20,999 bases of DNA from Funneliformis mosseae (taxonomy: Eukaryota > Glomeromycota > Glomeromycetes > Glomerales > Glomeraceae), in NCBI GenBank assembly GCA_910592005.1, contig CAJVPP010001303.1:1-20999 (forward strand). Direction: 5' to 3'. Positions 8,275 to 17,649 of the stretch are shown here, one piece after another (the stretch's first letter is position 1; every line of letters begins with the position of its first letter). The translations under genes and the position numbers were made by a program. The notes under the pieces were generated by a model that was not told the DNA's origin, did not search any database, and was given only the letters and a program-made list of their open reading frames with translations.

Positions 8275-8320
8275 GTTGCCAGTAAAATCACATTACGAAA
8301 GATATGATTTTACTGGCAAC
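8275..8320. repeat. Perfect 16-bp inverted repeat with 14-nt loop
   Basis: Arms 8275-8290 (GTTGCCAGTAAAATCA) and 8305-8320 (TGATTTTACTGGCAAC) are exact reverse complements; the loop is 8291-8304. The arms contain G/C positions spread along their length, so this is not simply A/T self-complementarity. A weaker alternative pairing (ACTGGCA with TGGCAGT, one mismatch) overlaps the right arm at 8312-8330. It may be the core of a small foldback element or a transcribed hairpin. No target-site duplication was found at its edges. Confidence 0.75.
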
Positions 8321-8459
8321 TAATGGCAGTACAGATGCCCTTTATTAATTTTGGTTCCTTCTTCTTTATATTCTTTTTATTTATTCTCCTAAAAAAAATT
8401 GTAAGAATAAGAGATATCATAGTAATAACAAATTTTTGAAATATCCTTATGTTTCATAC

Positions 8460-8654
8460 TTATTCTGCTTGATCAAGGGCTATGGATGTCCTACAAAAAC
8501 CTTCTTGGTATTGTATCTCGCCGATTTTTCTTTTGGCACCTCTATATGCTAACTCACGTGGAGTCGGCAAAGGATCATTAGGCGGAGGCTGCTGGTTGTT
8601 GGTGTTATTAGAGTTAGAGATTGGAACCGGTTAAAGTCTAGTTGGTGTTGTCAT
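8460..8654 (-). pseudogene. Minus-strand coding fragment with one stop, unknown family
   Basis: On the minus strand, ATG at 8654 gives MTTPTRL, a TAA, then PVPISNSNNTNNQQPPPNDP, LPTPRELAYRGAKRKIGEIQ and YQEGFCRTSIALDQAE to TAA at 8462-8460. The frame is also open upstream of the ATG (CQVGYSLSPTT). The asparagine/glutamine/proline-rich linker followed by a basic stretch is typical of a eukaryotic regulatory protein, and codon use is much richer in G+C than the surroundings. Apart from the single stop the segment is clean. An acceptor-like TTTTTGTAG occurs inside the tail, so the 3' end may be intronic. The family is not recognised. Confidence 0.45.
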
Positions 8655-8990
8655 CGTTGTTGGCGAAAGTGAGTAACCCACTTGGCACTTTCTATGTAGT
8701 AATATTTTTTGTTTCCTTGTTTAGACATGTTTTTTTGAAAATTTTCAAAAAAAAGCTTTTGAAGTACTTTTTTCTGCGTAAAGTCAATTTATGTATTTTA
8801 ATGAAAATTCTTAAAAAATTTGTATTACACGAGATAAATCTAAAAAAAATCTTTATAATAAGGACATGAGAAAAAAAAATATTCACAGTCTCGGACGCTC
8901 CAACGGTTCCTGTTACATAGTCATTAATCACATGTTTCAAGCAATCTAGTTTAAATTATTTAAATTTTTATGTAATTTAACAACAAAGAT

Positions 8991-9056
8991 GAATTGGTGG
9001 AGTGGTAACAACGTTTGTCATGCATGTCTTGTGTTCGAGTACTGTTCTACCAAATC
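8991..9056 (+). ncRNA. tRNA-like segment with pol III A and B box matches (SINE head or tRNA relic)
   Basis: TGGTGGAGTGG at 8995-9005 fits the A-box consensus TRGYNNARNNG at all fixed positions. TGTTCGAGTAC at 9032-9042 fits the B-box consensus at 9 of 11 positions. The flanks GAATTGG (8991-8997) and CCAAATC (9050-9056) pair at six of seven positions like an acceptor stem. The spacing between boxes is shorter than in a normal tRNA, the T stem does not pair properly, and no standard anticodon arm can be drawn. It is therefore a tRNA-derived SINE head or a degenerate tRNA relic rather than a working tRNA gene. A 15-base T run follows at 9061-9075, which would terminate RNA polymerase III. Confidence 0.4.
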
Positions 9057-9060
9057 TCAA

Positions 9061-9075
9061 TTTTTTTTTTTTTTT
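9061..9075 (+). terminator. Poly(T) run, possible pol III terminator
   Basis: Fifteen consecutive T lie 5 nt after the tRNA-like segment. Runs of four or more T stop RNA polymerase III. The function depends on the tRNA-like segment being transcribed, which is not shown. Confidence 0.35.
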
Positions 9076-9097
9076 ATTCATTAATCCCAGTTGGTCT

Positions 9098-9197
9098 GAC
9101 AATTTCTTAAAAGTTCTACCCTTTTTTTTACAACAAAAATTTTCTATAAACTCAACATGGCTTTTCAAGTGTGTGCATTTAGAGAGGGTTGACTGTA
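9098..9197. mobile_element. pogo/Tc1-like terminal repeat end
   Basis: Read on the minus strand from 9197 the sequence starts TACAGTCAACCCTCTCTAAA. CAGT followed by AAC, CTCT and TAAAT is a recurring pattern at the ends of pogo-like mariner elements, including miniature ones. The first ten bases equal those at the left edge of the window (84 to 75). The element would extend leftwards and could include the tRNA-like segment, but the mate terminus is not found, and the left coordinate given here is arbitrary. Confidence 0.3.
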
Positions 9198-9211
9198 CTT
9201 ATTATAAGTAC
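9195..9211. repeat. 7-bp inverted repeat GTACTTA/TAAGTAC
   Basis: GTACTTA (9195-9201) and TAAGTAC (9205-9211) surround TTA, immediately outside the pogo-like end. It may be part of the element's flank or of the target site. It is small enough to be chance. Confidence 0.4.
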
Positions 9212-9239
9212 ACTTATTAGAAGTATGAAAAGAAGGAAT

Positions 9240-10490
9240 GGTCTTTTCGTGCACTTATCGCGACATGTTTTAATGAAATAAACGCAAGACTTGGAGCAGT
9301 TTTGAAAGTTCTGTCTTAGAAGATGAAATTATTATTTGTATTTTTACCTATTGAAGAACTAACATAGTCGCGGTTACAACATAAAGTATGAGTAATAAAT
9401 ATTTTTTTTTATCTGAACAATTGCTTCATTTGAATGTTGTTATGAATTTTTTAGACATTACTTTTATACCAATTATGCTTATTCTGACACCTATTTGAAA
9501 ATACTTAATGCTTATTAAATTGATTATTAAATAAATAATTAATTTAATAATTAAATTAAATTGATTAATAATTTATATTTAATTAATTTAATTATTATAA
9601 TTTAATTTATATATAAAATTTATTTGAGTAATTACAAACTGTATTTTTTATAAAATTTATTCTATATACAGTGTTACTAAATAAGTATTTTAAAAGAATA
9701 TTATAATAAAATATAGTTTATATAGTTCTAATTTTATATTTAAATTACTCAACTTCGATACTCACTTTCAAATTTCTTCATGTCTTCACAAAATGAATTT
9801 GTTAGCAAGTTATCTATTTTATATATAAAAATCAAATCATGCAAAAAAAGAAAAAAATGTTCATGGTAAAACTCAAAATTCCAAATTTTGTCGATTTCAC
9901 ATTTCTTTATTAAGTGCATTTTTTAAATGATTTCCTTTTGTAACAGTGAAAGCGATTTCATTGTCTGTGATGCATGTTACCAATATTTCAATCATATAAA
10001 AGAGATATTAAATCTTGAATCAGGATGAATTCGGCACGTGTATTGGAAATTTTGTATTGTGCACTCAGAATCAAGTATCCGCTACATTTATAGTCAAAAA
10101 ACAGTAGGAATTCATAATTCTACATAACAACAAAAGTGAATCTACAGTGAAATTATGAGAATGCTTGTCTAGCAATAGGAAAACATGTTGACTAGAAATG
10201 TTAGAAATGAATTAGAAACGCATAGTACAAATTTACCGGAATAAATACTGTTAATTATTATAAGAATTTGATACTTTTATTTAATTTTTTGTAATACATG
10301 ATCTATTTAAATGAAACGTAATCAACTTATTATCACGGTTATGAATCAATCGCTGAAACTATTGCATATATTATTTTAAAAATAGAAATGTCGTACTTTA
10401 TTTAGTAAATGATTGTCATAAATTATTAATTTTTTGAAATTTTTTTTTTTATGAAATTTGTTCTTTGATTCCTTTTTTATAAAGCAGCAA
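9240..10490. other. A+T-rich stretch, no supported gene
   Basis: 9480-9620 is nearly pure A/T built from TTAATTAAT-type words. One short coding-like ORF, ATG at 10025 (MNSARVLEILYCALRIKYPL), is visible but is only 22 residues. It lies within what would be the upstream region of the BTB pseudogene. Nothing else of note is seen. Confidence 0.5.
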
Positions 10491-10554
10491 AATGATTCGC
10501 AATATTCAAAAGAACAACATAAATTCAACTTTCATTTTTTTAAAGGATAAGAGA

Positions 10555-11949
10555 ATGACTTCAAGGATCATTACCAGACTTTCATCAACGTTAAAGAATA
10601 TTGGAAATCATAATATAATAATTCAAGTCAGAAAAAAATCCAGATGTTAAAGAATTTCCTGCTCATTCATCAGTTCTAAGATCTTGCTCTTATTTCAAAA
10701 ATGCACTGCAAATTACTGTCGAAGAGTATAATTTATTTTTGTTACTCAAGAAACCAAACATTAATACTACCACTTTTGATCTAATCCATAAGTATGCAAT
10801 ATGAGATTATGCTTTGTAAAATCAATTTCATTTCATTTAAATTATCTTTCTCTTTTTTCTTTTATAATAAGTTATATTTATACTGATAATTTGAATTTAA
10901 CCATTCATACAGGAAAAGAAATTCTTAGTCTTTAGACACATCTGACGAATTACATTTGAAGAGATTAATTAATCATGTTCAAGTTTATTTAATTAAACAT
11001 CGGTCAGACTGGATTAAACATAATATCGCTCTTATTATTCATAAAGCCTTTAAAATTGATATTTGTAAACAACTTCAGGACCACTGTAATGAAATTATCT
11101 GCAAAGATCCTTTACCATTTATTACTTCAATGGAATTTATATCATTGGATAAAGATGTTCTTTATGCTTTGCTTAAATGAGTTAACCTGCAGATCGAAGA
11201 AACAGTTCTCTGGGATTATCTAATTAAATGGTGTATCAATGATCTAAAAGATGATGAAACTAATTGGAATGACAAAGATTATAAAGCATTGAAGAAGACC
11301 TTAGATAAATTTATTCCATTCATTAGATACTTGGGTATTGATTCTGTGGATTTCTTTGAAAAAGTTCGTCAGTATAAGCCAATTTTTCCCAAATATCTTT
11401 ATGAAAAAGTTTTAGAATTCTACATGAAAGGTTCTTTTCAAAAATCGATTATTTTATCCCCACGATTTGGAAAGTCACAAATGGAATTGAAGATTATCAA
11501 GTCAAGACTTATTCCTATAATTATTAACTAGATCGAAAGTCATGATGGTGTAATAGGTTAAAATGGTAAAATGATTATTTATATAAAAAGAAGTACAAGT
11601 TCAAACATCTCCATCATATTAATGATTACAGATTCTTATATCCCAAAAATTTTCATGATTTATGTAATCAGCTCAGCAAAAATTTATTAATTGCCAACCA
11701 GTGATTATTCATCAAAAATTTATGGAGGATATAAAACAGATATAACAGTGTGTTATCCCTTTTTAATGATAATTGCTTTATTTTTTCATTAGAAAACAAT
11801 GAGGATACTAGAAATATGAAAATTACTAGAATTTTTTATAATCATATTGTGATAATATAAATTTTTGCTATAAAGATGTTAATGACAAAGTTGTAAATAT
11901 TACAAATTTCAGACCGTAAAAAGTTGAATCTTTTAAAGTAATCTCATAA
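10555..11949 (+). pseudogene. BTB/POZ-BACK-TLDc domain protein pseudogene
   Basis: The BTB part starts MTSRIITRLSSTLKNIG (ATG 10555). After a shift in an A run near 10636 it continues KNPDVKEFPAHSSVLRSCSY, the hallmark helix of BTB proteins (x-F-x-A-H-s-x-v-L-r-x-r-S-x-Y-F). An 80-nt intron (10792-10871, GTATGC...AATAAG) splits the conserved YIYTD motif. A second shift lies near 10935. The BACK region is well preserved: DWIKHNIALIIHKAFKIDIC, ITSMEFISLDKDVLYALLK, TGA at 11178, then LQIEETVLWDYLIKWCIND and FIPFIRYLGIDSVDFFEKVR. A TAG at 11529 replaces the expected tryptophan in IIIN-W-I. The TLDc region survives in three frames: NFHDLCNQL, SSKIYGGYK, DNCFIFSLENNEDTRNMKIT and KVESFKVIS, with the final TAA at 11947-11949. 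Such proteins act as substrate adaptors of cullin-3 ubiquitin ligases; TLDc is linked to oxidative-stress and V-ATPase functions. This copy cannot make the full protein. Confidence 0.9.
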
Positions 11950-13817
11950 ATTATTTTATTTAAGGAATATGAAAATAATAATGTTATACTTTCTCTTTTG
12001 TTATTAGTCAGCTTTGTCATGATGTCGATTGCTGATTTTAATATAATAAAAATAAAGCATCATGTGCAATTCTTTGCATCAATTTTTTATTTTGATTTCT
12101 ATTACATAGAAATTTGAGTTACTGTGTAATTTCACAAAAATTAATCGAATTAATAATAAATGATATGGCACTATTGAATCTGATTATAATTTTATTAAAC
12201 ATTTTCATTATAAAATAAAAAAATCCTTTCAAAAATAAACTTTTACATTATTAACCCATCAGCTATATAGTGTTAAGCTTAAATATTAATTGCCTCAAAC
12301 TTTCCAATTAGTCAATATACATAAATTTTATTTTGAATACAAACTTTCAAAAAAAAAAAAATTTAAAAGAAATATATAGATAGGTTTCTATTTGTAAAGA
12401 TCCACTAATGCATTTCTCACTTTACCAACTTATGTTCTCATAAAAAATATCCAATTCTTATGAGAAGAGAAATAATGAGTTACCACTTCCCATCTAAAAG
12501 AAAGATTATAATGTTCAACCTTATGCAAATAATTAAATTTTAAAGATTATAGTTTATTACACATGTTTGCAATTTTATTTTACTGTAGGAGGAGTAATTT
12601 GACCTCTTTATATATTCTTTTAAAGTTAACTATGAGATTTATTTCTATCAGAATCAAAATATAAATCAAAATTAGTGGATAATTCTATATTAATAATTAA
12701 CTTCATAGTTACAATTCTTATAAAAGGAATTCTGGACTAAAACTTAATAATAGAATAAAACAAAGCTTCAATTAACTAAAAAATATTTTTGAATAGTATA
12801 TTAATTAATTAATTGTTTTAGTTTGATGTTTTTTAAAAATTTGAAAAGAACAGCTTATAAATACTTAAATATATCCTGAATTACATGACTATCGTGCTGA
12901 GAAAAAAATATGTAGATCCTATTTTAACATTATATTTATATACAGTATATAGTAAAGTTAAGTTAGAAGTTTTATTTAAATAGTTTTATAGTTTATATTG
13001 ATTATCAATAGAGTTTTTAAAGTTTTTCAAATTGTGAATAGATTTATAACTCCATAGTTAATAATAAAATTCTTATTTAAACTTTCAAACCTTCATTAAA
13101 TATTTTAATTGTAATACTTAACTATGCAAGTGAATCATAATAAAGAAATTGTAGCATAAATCTCTCTTAAGATGAGCCTTACATGTCTTATTTGGAAGCA
13201 AAAATATCTATATTGTTAAAATTATAATAAAAAATTTCTTTTCCTATTTTGTTATTCAATTGTAACTATTGAATCGTGACCTCTATAGTAATAAAACTAT
13301 AATTTCAAAAAAGAAATGATCATTGGTGTTATGAGATCTTAAAGATTAATATCACTTGATTTTCAAAATACTAGAATTATTGTACTTACGGATATAAATG
13401 ATAGAATTATATTAACTTTGTTTTAATCTTATTCATTCATTCCTTTTACTCTGTTATATTTTCTAATTTTTAGAATATTAAAATCGAATGACTTCACATT
13501 CAACAACTTTTCTTAAAAGGGGTTAAAGGTTATATTTTGAATTATTAAGTAGTGTTTCTAGTAATTTCATGCCATTTTTTTTTCTTATTCTAGCCTTCTT
13601 GCAAATAACATATATAAGAGATTTGCTAGGAAAATAGAGCTTTGAGATCTTTTTACTAATATTGAAATTTTTGCTTTATATTAATCTATATTATAATAAC
13701 TTTAAACCGGTTAAATTTTTAAAGTACTTTAATTTAATATTAAAAATGAATAAATATTTTTTTTTTCAAATAGTTGCAGTACCTGAAATACTAAAAATCT
13801 TTAACAATTATATACAT
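11950..13817. other. Long A+T-rich intergenic region
   Basis: I see no coding-like block, splice-bounded exon, terminal repeat or stable hairpin here on either strand. Short A/T homopolymers and TAATTAAT words are frequent. The first few hundred bases may include the former 3' untranslated region of the BTB gene. Confidence 0.55.
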
Positions 13818-14040
13818 ATTAGAACTACTAGGTAGCCCAATACTAATCTTAGACCCTTGAGGTTATGATTAGATATTGCTAACCAGAACCCGTCTGTTTA
13901 ATACTGATTTAAGGTTTGCCATCTAGATGACACCCCCAAGAGTAAACCTTTAGGGCTTCTAGACCTCAGAACCACTGTCAAATTTAGATAGAAGGAACAC
14001 TTTTGGCCACAGGTACTTACGTCACTTTTCCTTGTACTTA
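13818..14040. repeat. G+C-richer block, candidate dispersed repeat
   Basis: In about 3 kb of very A+T-rich DNA this block of roughly 220 nt stands out, with words such as GGTAGCCC, ACACCCCCAAG, GGGCTTCTAGACC and TTTTGGCCACAGG. It contains internal inverted pairs: AAGGTTT 13911-13917 with AAACCTT 13944-13950, and the palindrome ATCTAGAT 13921-13928. All frames are interrupted. On the minus strand TGGCCAAAAGTG (near 14008) loosely resembles a pol III A box, and GGTTCTGAGGTC about 35 nt later loosely resembles a B box, but both matches are imperfect. I read it as a non-coding repeat or structured RNA relic. No terminal repeats or target-site copies are visible. Confidence 0.45.
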
Positions 14041-15700
14041 CCAATTAAAATGAATAAATAGCAATTGAATTTTTTTACATAGAAATCTAAAAAAAAATTT
14101 GAAAATGATGAATATGATTAATATATGATTTAAAAAATCATCAACATAATTTAATATTTTATATTATATTATATAATAAAATTTTAAAGATATAAAATGA
14201 TAAAATTTAAATCCTCTCATTAAAATAAATCAAATAGTAAAATAGTTATATTTTAAATAAAATATTATAATTAATTTTAAACATAATATTTTATTATTTA
14301 TTAATATTAACGTTAAAATATTAATTAAAATAAAAAAAAATAAATTTTTTTTTGATATAATACAATGATTTTCTTAAAAATATTTTCTTTTCAACTTTGA
14401 AGAACAAATTCTCACTAGAAATTTAGTTATGTTGTAAGCTGAAACATTTTTATAACAAATTATTGATACCTATTAAAGTTCAAAATTTTATTCTTTTTGA
14501 ACGATTCTTTAGAGTTAATGTCAAATAAACTTCTGTTAGAATTAAAATTGCAGAGGTTTTAAAAATGACATTAATTATAAAAATATAAATACTTTGAATT
14601 CAAGTTTTTATTATTTAATAAAATTTCTTGTAATTTGAAGAATTATAATTCCTATATTATATGAATTTTCCTATTTTTTATAATTTCGTTAAAATACATA
14701 TCTATTTTATTATTATTTACCAAAAATAAGTTAAAGGATTTTTTAACAAATTAGATTTGAAACACATGCAAACATGTTATTATCTATTAAAGAATCATAA
14801 CTTCAGTCAATTTTCTTTTTCAAATTAGTAGCTAATTTAAGTTCTTGAAAAAATGAGGACTCAAAAAAAAGAACAAAAAATAATATTCCATTGCAAATAT
14901 TAAACCATCAAAATTGGAGCAGAGGTTGGTTCAAATTTTTTAATAATTTATTAAATATATGCAATAAACTATAAAATGTTTGTTTATTTACAAATAAATC
15001 AAAGTAACCATATATTTTGAAAATTTGCTGGAATACTAGTAGTATTTATTATAGTATTATATATCAAAATTTCAGAAAAATCTTCAATAAGGAAATTTTA
15101 TATGATATAGTTTTGATTTAATTGGTTTACAGCGCACCCCAATTATCATAATTATTTATAAATAAAATATAAATAAAATATAAATAGTTTGTTAAAAGTT
15201 ACAAACGTTTCAACAACTTTGTATATTGTGTGAAAATTATTTGATTCGAAATTTTTTTGAGCACGTTCACTTAAAAATTACTGTTTCTAATAGTATAAAA
15301 AATAAATGAATAAAATTGGCGAAACTTATAAATAATAATACGAAATACTCAAATCTTTAAAAAGTCCATTACATTTCCGTAATAAAATTTTTGATTTTTA
15401 TAAGGATTATATGCTAATAATATTTTTATATCGAGTCTCTTGAAGTATATCCTTTTCATTAGCGAACATTTTACAAATAAGTACTTATTTAGATAATAAT
15501 AAAAAATTATATATTAATTATAAAAAAATTAAATAACATTAAATAATATTAAATAAATTTATCAAAAAATATTTTTTAATGATACTATCATTAATCCTTA
15601 TTTGATAAAATTAATAACTTATTTAAAGCATGTAAAAGAATATAAAATATCGAAATTATATTTTACTGCGGGAGAGAATTTTATTAATATCCCCCTCAAA
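14041..15700. other. A+T-rich region without genes
   Basis: The stretch 14090-14360 is almost entirely A and T. Small tandem runs occur at 15150-15187 (AAATAAAATAT-type) and 15531-15560. No exon, RNA gene or transposon edge could be supported. Confidence 0.55.
15531..15560. repeat. Three imperfect 10-bp tandem repeats
   Basis: Units AAATAACATT, AAATAATATT and AAATAAATTT follow each other directly. This is a simple-sequence microsatellite-like run. Confidence 0.6.
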
Positions 15701-15943
15701 TTTCTGACAGTCAGTTGTCATTTATACAGTATATAATCTCATAAATAGAATATCAAGGGTGTAATTAATTTTGGACGTTATTTAAACAACTAGTTATGGA
15801 TGTATAACGTTATTACTATTTTCTTAGGAACTTCATCATTTTGATTTATATTCCCACCAGAATTTATTCTCGTTTTCATCCTCAGGAATTTGATTTTTTG
15901 AAAGATTTTGCTTCAACCTATTTTCAGTACGAACTTTTGATTG

Positions 15944-16017
15944 ATGGATAATGAAGACTTACTAAATTTGAAACAATATGAAACCTTTAATAAACCAATT
16001 GAGTTTTTAGTTACAAG
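15944..16017 (+). CDS. First coding exon of an unknown gene
   Basis: ATG at 15944 gives MDNEDLLNLKQYETFNKPIE and then FLVT, ending in AAG directly before a canonical donor GTAAGTG at 16018. A T-rich tract and TTTGAATAG give an acceptor at 16076, so the intron would be 59 nt. The exon is acidic and polar and clearly unlike the flanking DNA. Joined exactly, the next codons are RSL N stop, so either another acceptor is used or the gene is broken. Upstream sequence to about 15770 contains mixed-composition DNA compatible with a promoter and leader. No family is recognised. Confidence 0.45.
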
Positions 16018-16076
16018 GTAAGTGTTATCCTCACTCGACTTATGATGAAAAAATATAATTTAATTTCTTTGAATAG

Positions 16077-16195
16077 ATCTTTAAATTGAAGTATGAGATC
16101 GAACTGTTGTCATTATTTGTGGAAAATCTACTCACTACGATGATTTCGGTGGTATTTGTTTATTTTTTAAGAAAAGCACGAACAAAGTAGTGTAG
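16077..16195 (+). pseudogene. Putative second exon, frame-disturbed
   Basis: After the acceptor at 16076 one frame reads DRTVVIICGKSTHYDDFGGI and then CLFFKKSTNKVV to TAG 16193-16195, preceded by a TGA. A different frame is also open (IFKLKYEIELLSLFVENLLT and onward to a TAG at 16188-16190). Neither matches the phase left by the exon at 15944-16017 without an indel. The first peptide has the more protein-like composition. Most likely this is the decayed continuation of the exon upstream. Confidence 0.3.
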
Positions 16196-16199
16196 TATA

Positions 16200-16822
16200 A
16201 CAAGCGAATTCTTAAAAATTTTTAAAGAAAGTTGAAAATAAACTTTTTTTTTGTCGAGTTGAATATTTCTGTATTTAGAAGTCTCATTTATACTTAAGGC
16301 ATATTCCATATATAAAATAAAATAAAATAAATATATCGGGCAAACTTCATACATCAGAAATTTCCGACATTTAAAATTAAAAATTGATTCCTGAAATATT
16401 AATTGTGTCTATTTTTTTTTATGTACAATTAATCTTGCAAGCGCACAATTTAATCACTTGAGTTATTTTACTGATAAATTCCAATCGGATTATTTACTAA
16501 CGATAACCCTTGCACAACTATTTTTGAGCTTTGATCCAGTAAATTTGTTATTGTAATAATAACACTAACTAGCATGTTATGTTAAATTATTAAGGGTAGA
16601 TAAATAAGGACAGATTCAATAATATTATAAAACATGGTAATATCCATTCAATTATAAATTTTACACCATTCCATTTTAATAGCAGTTCATTCGTTTATGA
16701 TTCTTGCAGTACAAAGTATTATTCCCAAGTGTGGCTTGCTCATTGGATAATTAGAAAATTTACTAATGCTAAATAAAATAACAATTATACAATTTAAAAA
16801 TAAAATTACTTTCATTTAAATC
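16200..16822. other. A+T-rich region without a supported gene
   Basis: The only long frame (minus, 16160-16354) is rich in tyrosine, phenylalanine and lysine and lies partly antisense to the exon-like block before it, so I treat it as chance. Nothing else is visible. Confidence 0.5.
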
Positions 16823-17045
16823 TAGAGGATGGACCGGTCTAAAAATCTTTATCCGGTAATAACCGGTAAAAATATTCGTTAACTAGTTAATAAAATTCAC
16901 TTAGGCCAGTACTATAAATTTTCCAGAATTAACAAAATAATTCTGGCCGAAAATTGAAGTTCGGCCAGAGTTATAATAAACTATTTTAACCAGTTAACAT
17001 GTTAACCGTTTTAACGGTTAATTTACCGACCGGTTTCAACCTCCA
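16823..17045. mobile_element. hAT-like miniature inverted-repeat transposable element, about 223 bp
   Basis: The left end TAGAGGATGGACCGGTCTAA (from 16823) and the right end read on the minus strand, TGGAGGTTGAAACCGGTCGG (from 17045), are imperfect terminal inverted repeats sharing T-GAGG-TG-ACCGGTC. The flanks TTTAAATC (16815-16822) and ATTTAATC (17046-17053) agree at six of eight bases, as expected for an old 8-bp hAT target duplication. The interior has no ORF and is packed with palindromes: TTAACTAGTTAA (16879-16890), CCAGAATT with AATTCTGG (16923-16946), TCTGGCCGAA with TTCGGCCAGA (16942-16969), GTTAACATGTTAAC (16993-17006), and AACCGTT with AACGGTT (17004-17019). CCGGTAATAA/CCGGTAAAAA is a direct repeat near the left end. 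It would need a transposase supplied in trans. Confidence 0.7.
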
Positions 17046-17053
17046 ATTTAATC

Positions 17054-17300
17054 TTTATTATTACATTTATCTTTTGCGACAAACATAAGATTATTTAAAG
17101 GATACCTTCAGCAGTTGTAATATTACCCTTAAAAACATCAATGAAGTTTGAATTCTGCAAAAATTACCTGCAAATTAGCTTTATACGAAATACAATATTT
17201 CTTTATTTAATAACTTACATAAATATGAATACATAATTAACAAACACGATTTCACAAAGCATAATCCAGATTAATAAATTCCCAAGCTTCACTTTTCTCA
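17054..17300. other. No supported feature
   Basis: A+T-rich DNA between the hAT-like element and the minus-strand gene. Its right part (17200-17300) would be the 3' flank of that gene. Confidence 0.5.
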
Positions 17301-17301
17301 C

Positions 17302-17649
17302 TTAAAAGGGAATGGAAAGTCGTACGACATCATATAAATTGACCATTTCAAAGGTTTCAGTATATCGCTCTCCAACTTTTTTTTTGATATTATACCGAGT
17401 GACCCTTTCAAATAAATGACCTATATTTATCATTACTTTTACAACTTTAGTTTCTACACGATTGCTGTTAACAGTTTTGGAATAGGTTATGAATTCATTT
17501 TTATATGTCCAAAACCTTGCCTAAAATATTTAAAATCAAAACATATGTTTATTTTGCTTGTCGAGCTTTTTATTTTCTTCATCGAATTTTTTGTTTTGTT
17601 CTTCAAGCTTTCTAAAACTATGTCCATTTTGAAGAAAGATATAGTAAAG
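17302..17649 (-). CDS. Coiled-coil-bearing unknown protein, 3' exons
   Basis: On the minus strand an acceptor with a good pyrimidine tract (TCTTTTCTGCTTTTGTAG, ending 17650) opens a frame that reads LYYIFLQNGHSFRKLEEQNK, KFDEENKKLDKQNKHM, a heptad-like charged coiled coil. A 27-nt GT...AG gap (17542-17516) holding three in-frame stops separates it from FWTYKNEFITYSKTVNSNRV, ETKVVKVMINIGHLFERVTR and YNIKKKVGERYTETFEMVNL, ending VRLSIPF and TAA at 17304-17302. Removing the 27 nt keeps the frame exactly, giving about 106 residues without a stop. A donor GTAAGTAA at 17718 would form a 69-nt intron with the acceptor at 17650; the exon before it reads NDSYFFLILL, so a membrane segment may precede the coiled coil. 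The plus-strand ORF at 17416-17673 is the shadow. No family is recognised. The start is not located. Confidence 0.5.

Noticed and set aside
8642..8869. Plus-strand 75-residue ORF and the overlapping minus-strand ORF at 8692-8940
   Set aside because: Both are low-complexity strings of lysine, phenylalanine and isoleucine. The real coding signal is the minus-strand block at 8460-8654.
8991..9056. A functional tRNA gene
   Set aside because: The T stem lacks the conserved G53-C61 pair, the box spacing is short and no standard anticodon arm folds. It is kept only as tRNA-like.
8977..9168. Minus-strand 63-residue ORF across the tRNA-like segment and poly(T)
   Set aside because: Its lysine run comes from the T15 tract, and it spans the pol III-box segment. 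There are no splice sites or protein-like composition.
9480..9640. Apparent inverted repeats in TTAATTAAT-type sequence
   Set aside because: Pure A/T sequence of this kind self-pairs by chance; there are no defined arms or boundaries.
10027..10038. GAATTCGGCACG resembles the EcoRI adaptor GAATTCGGCACGAG of old cDNA libraries
   Set aside because: The match stops after 12 bases (TG follows instead of AG) and there is no vector or poly(A) context. It is probably chance.
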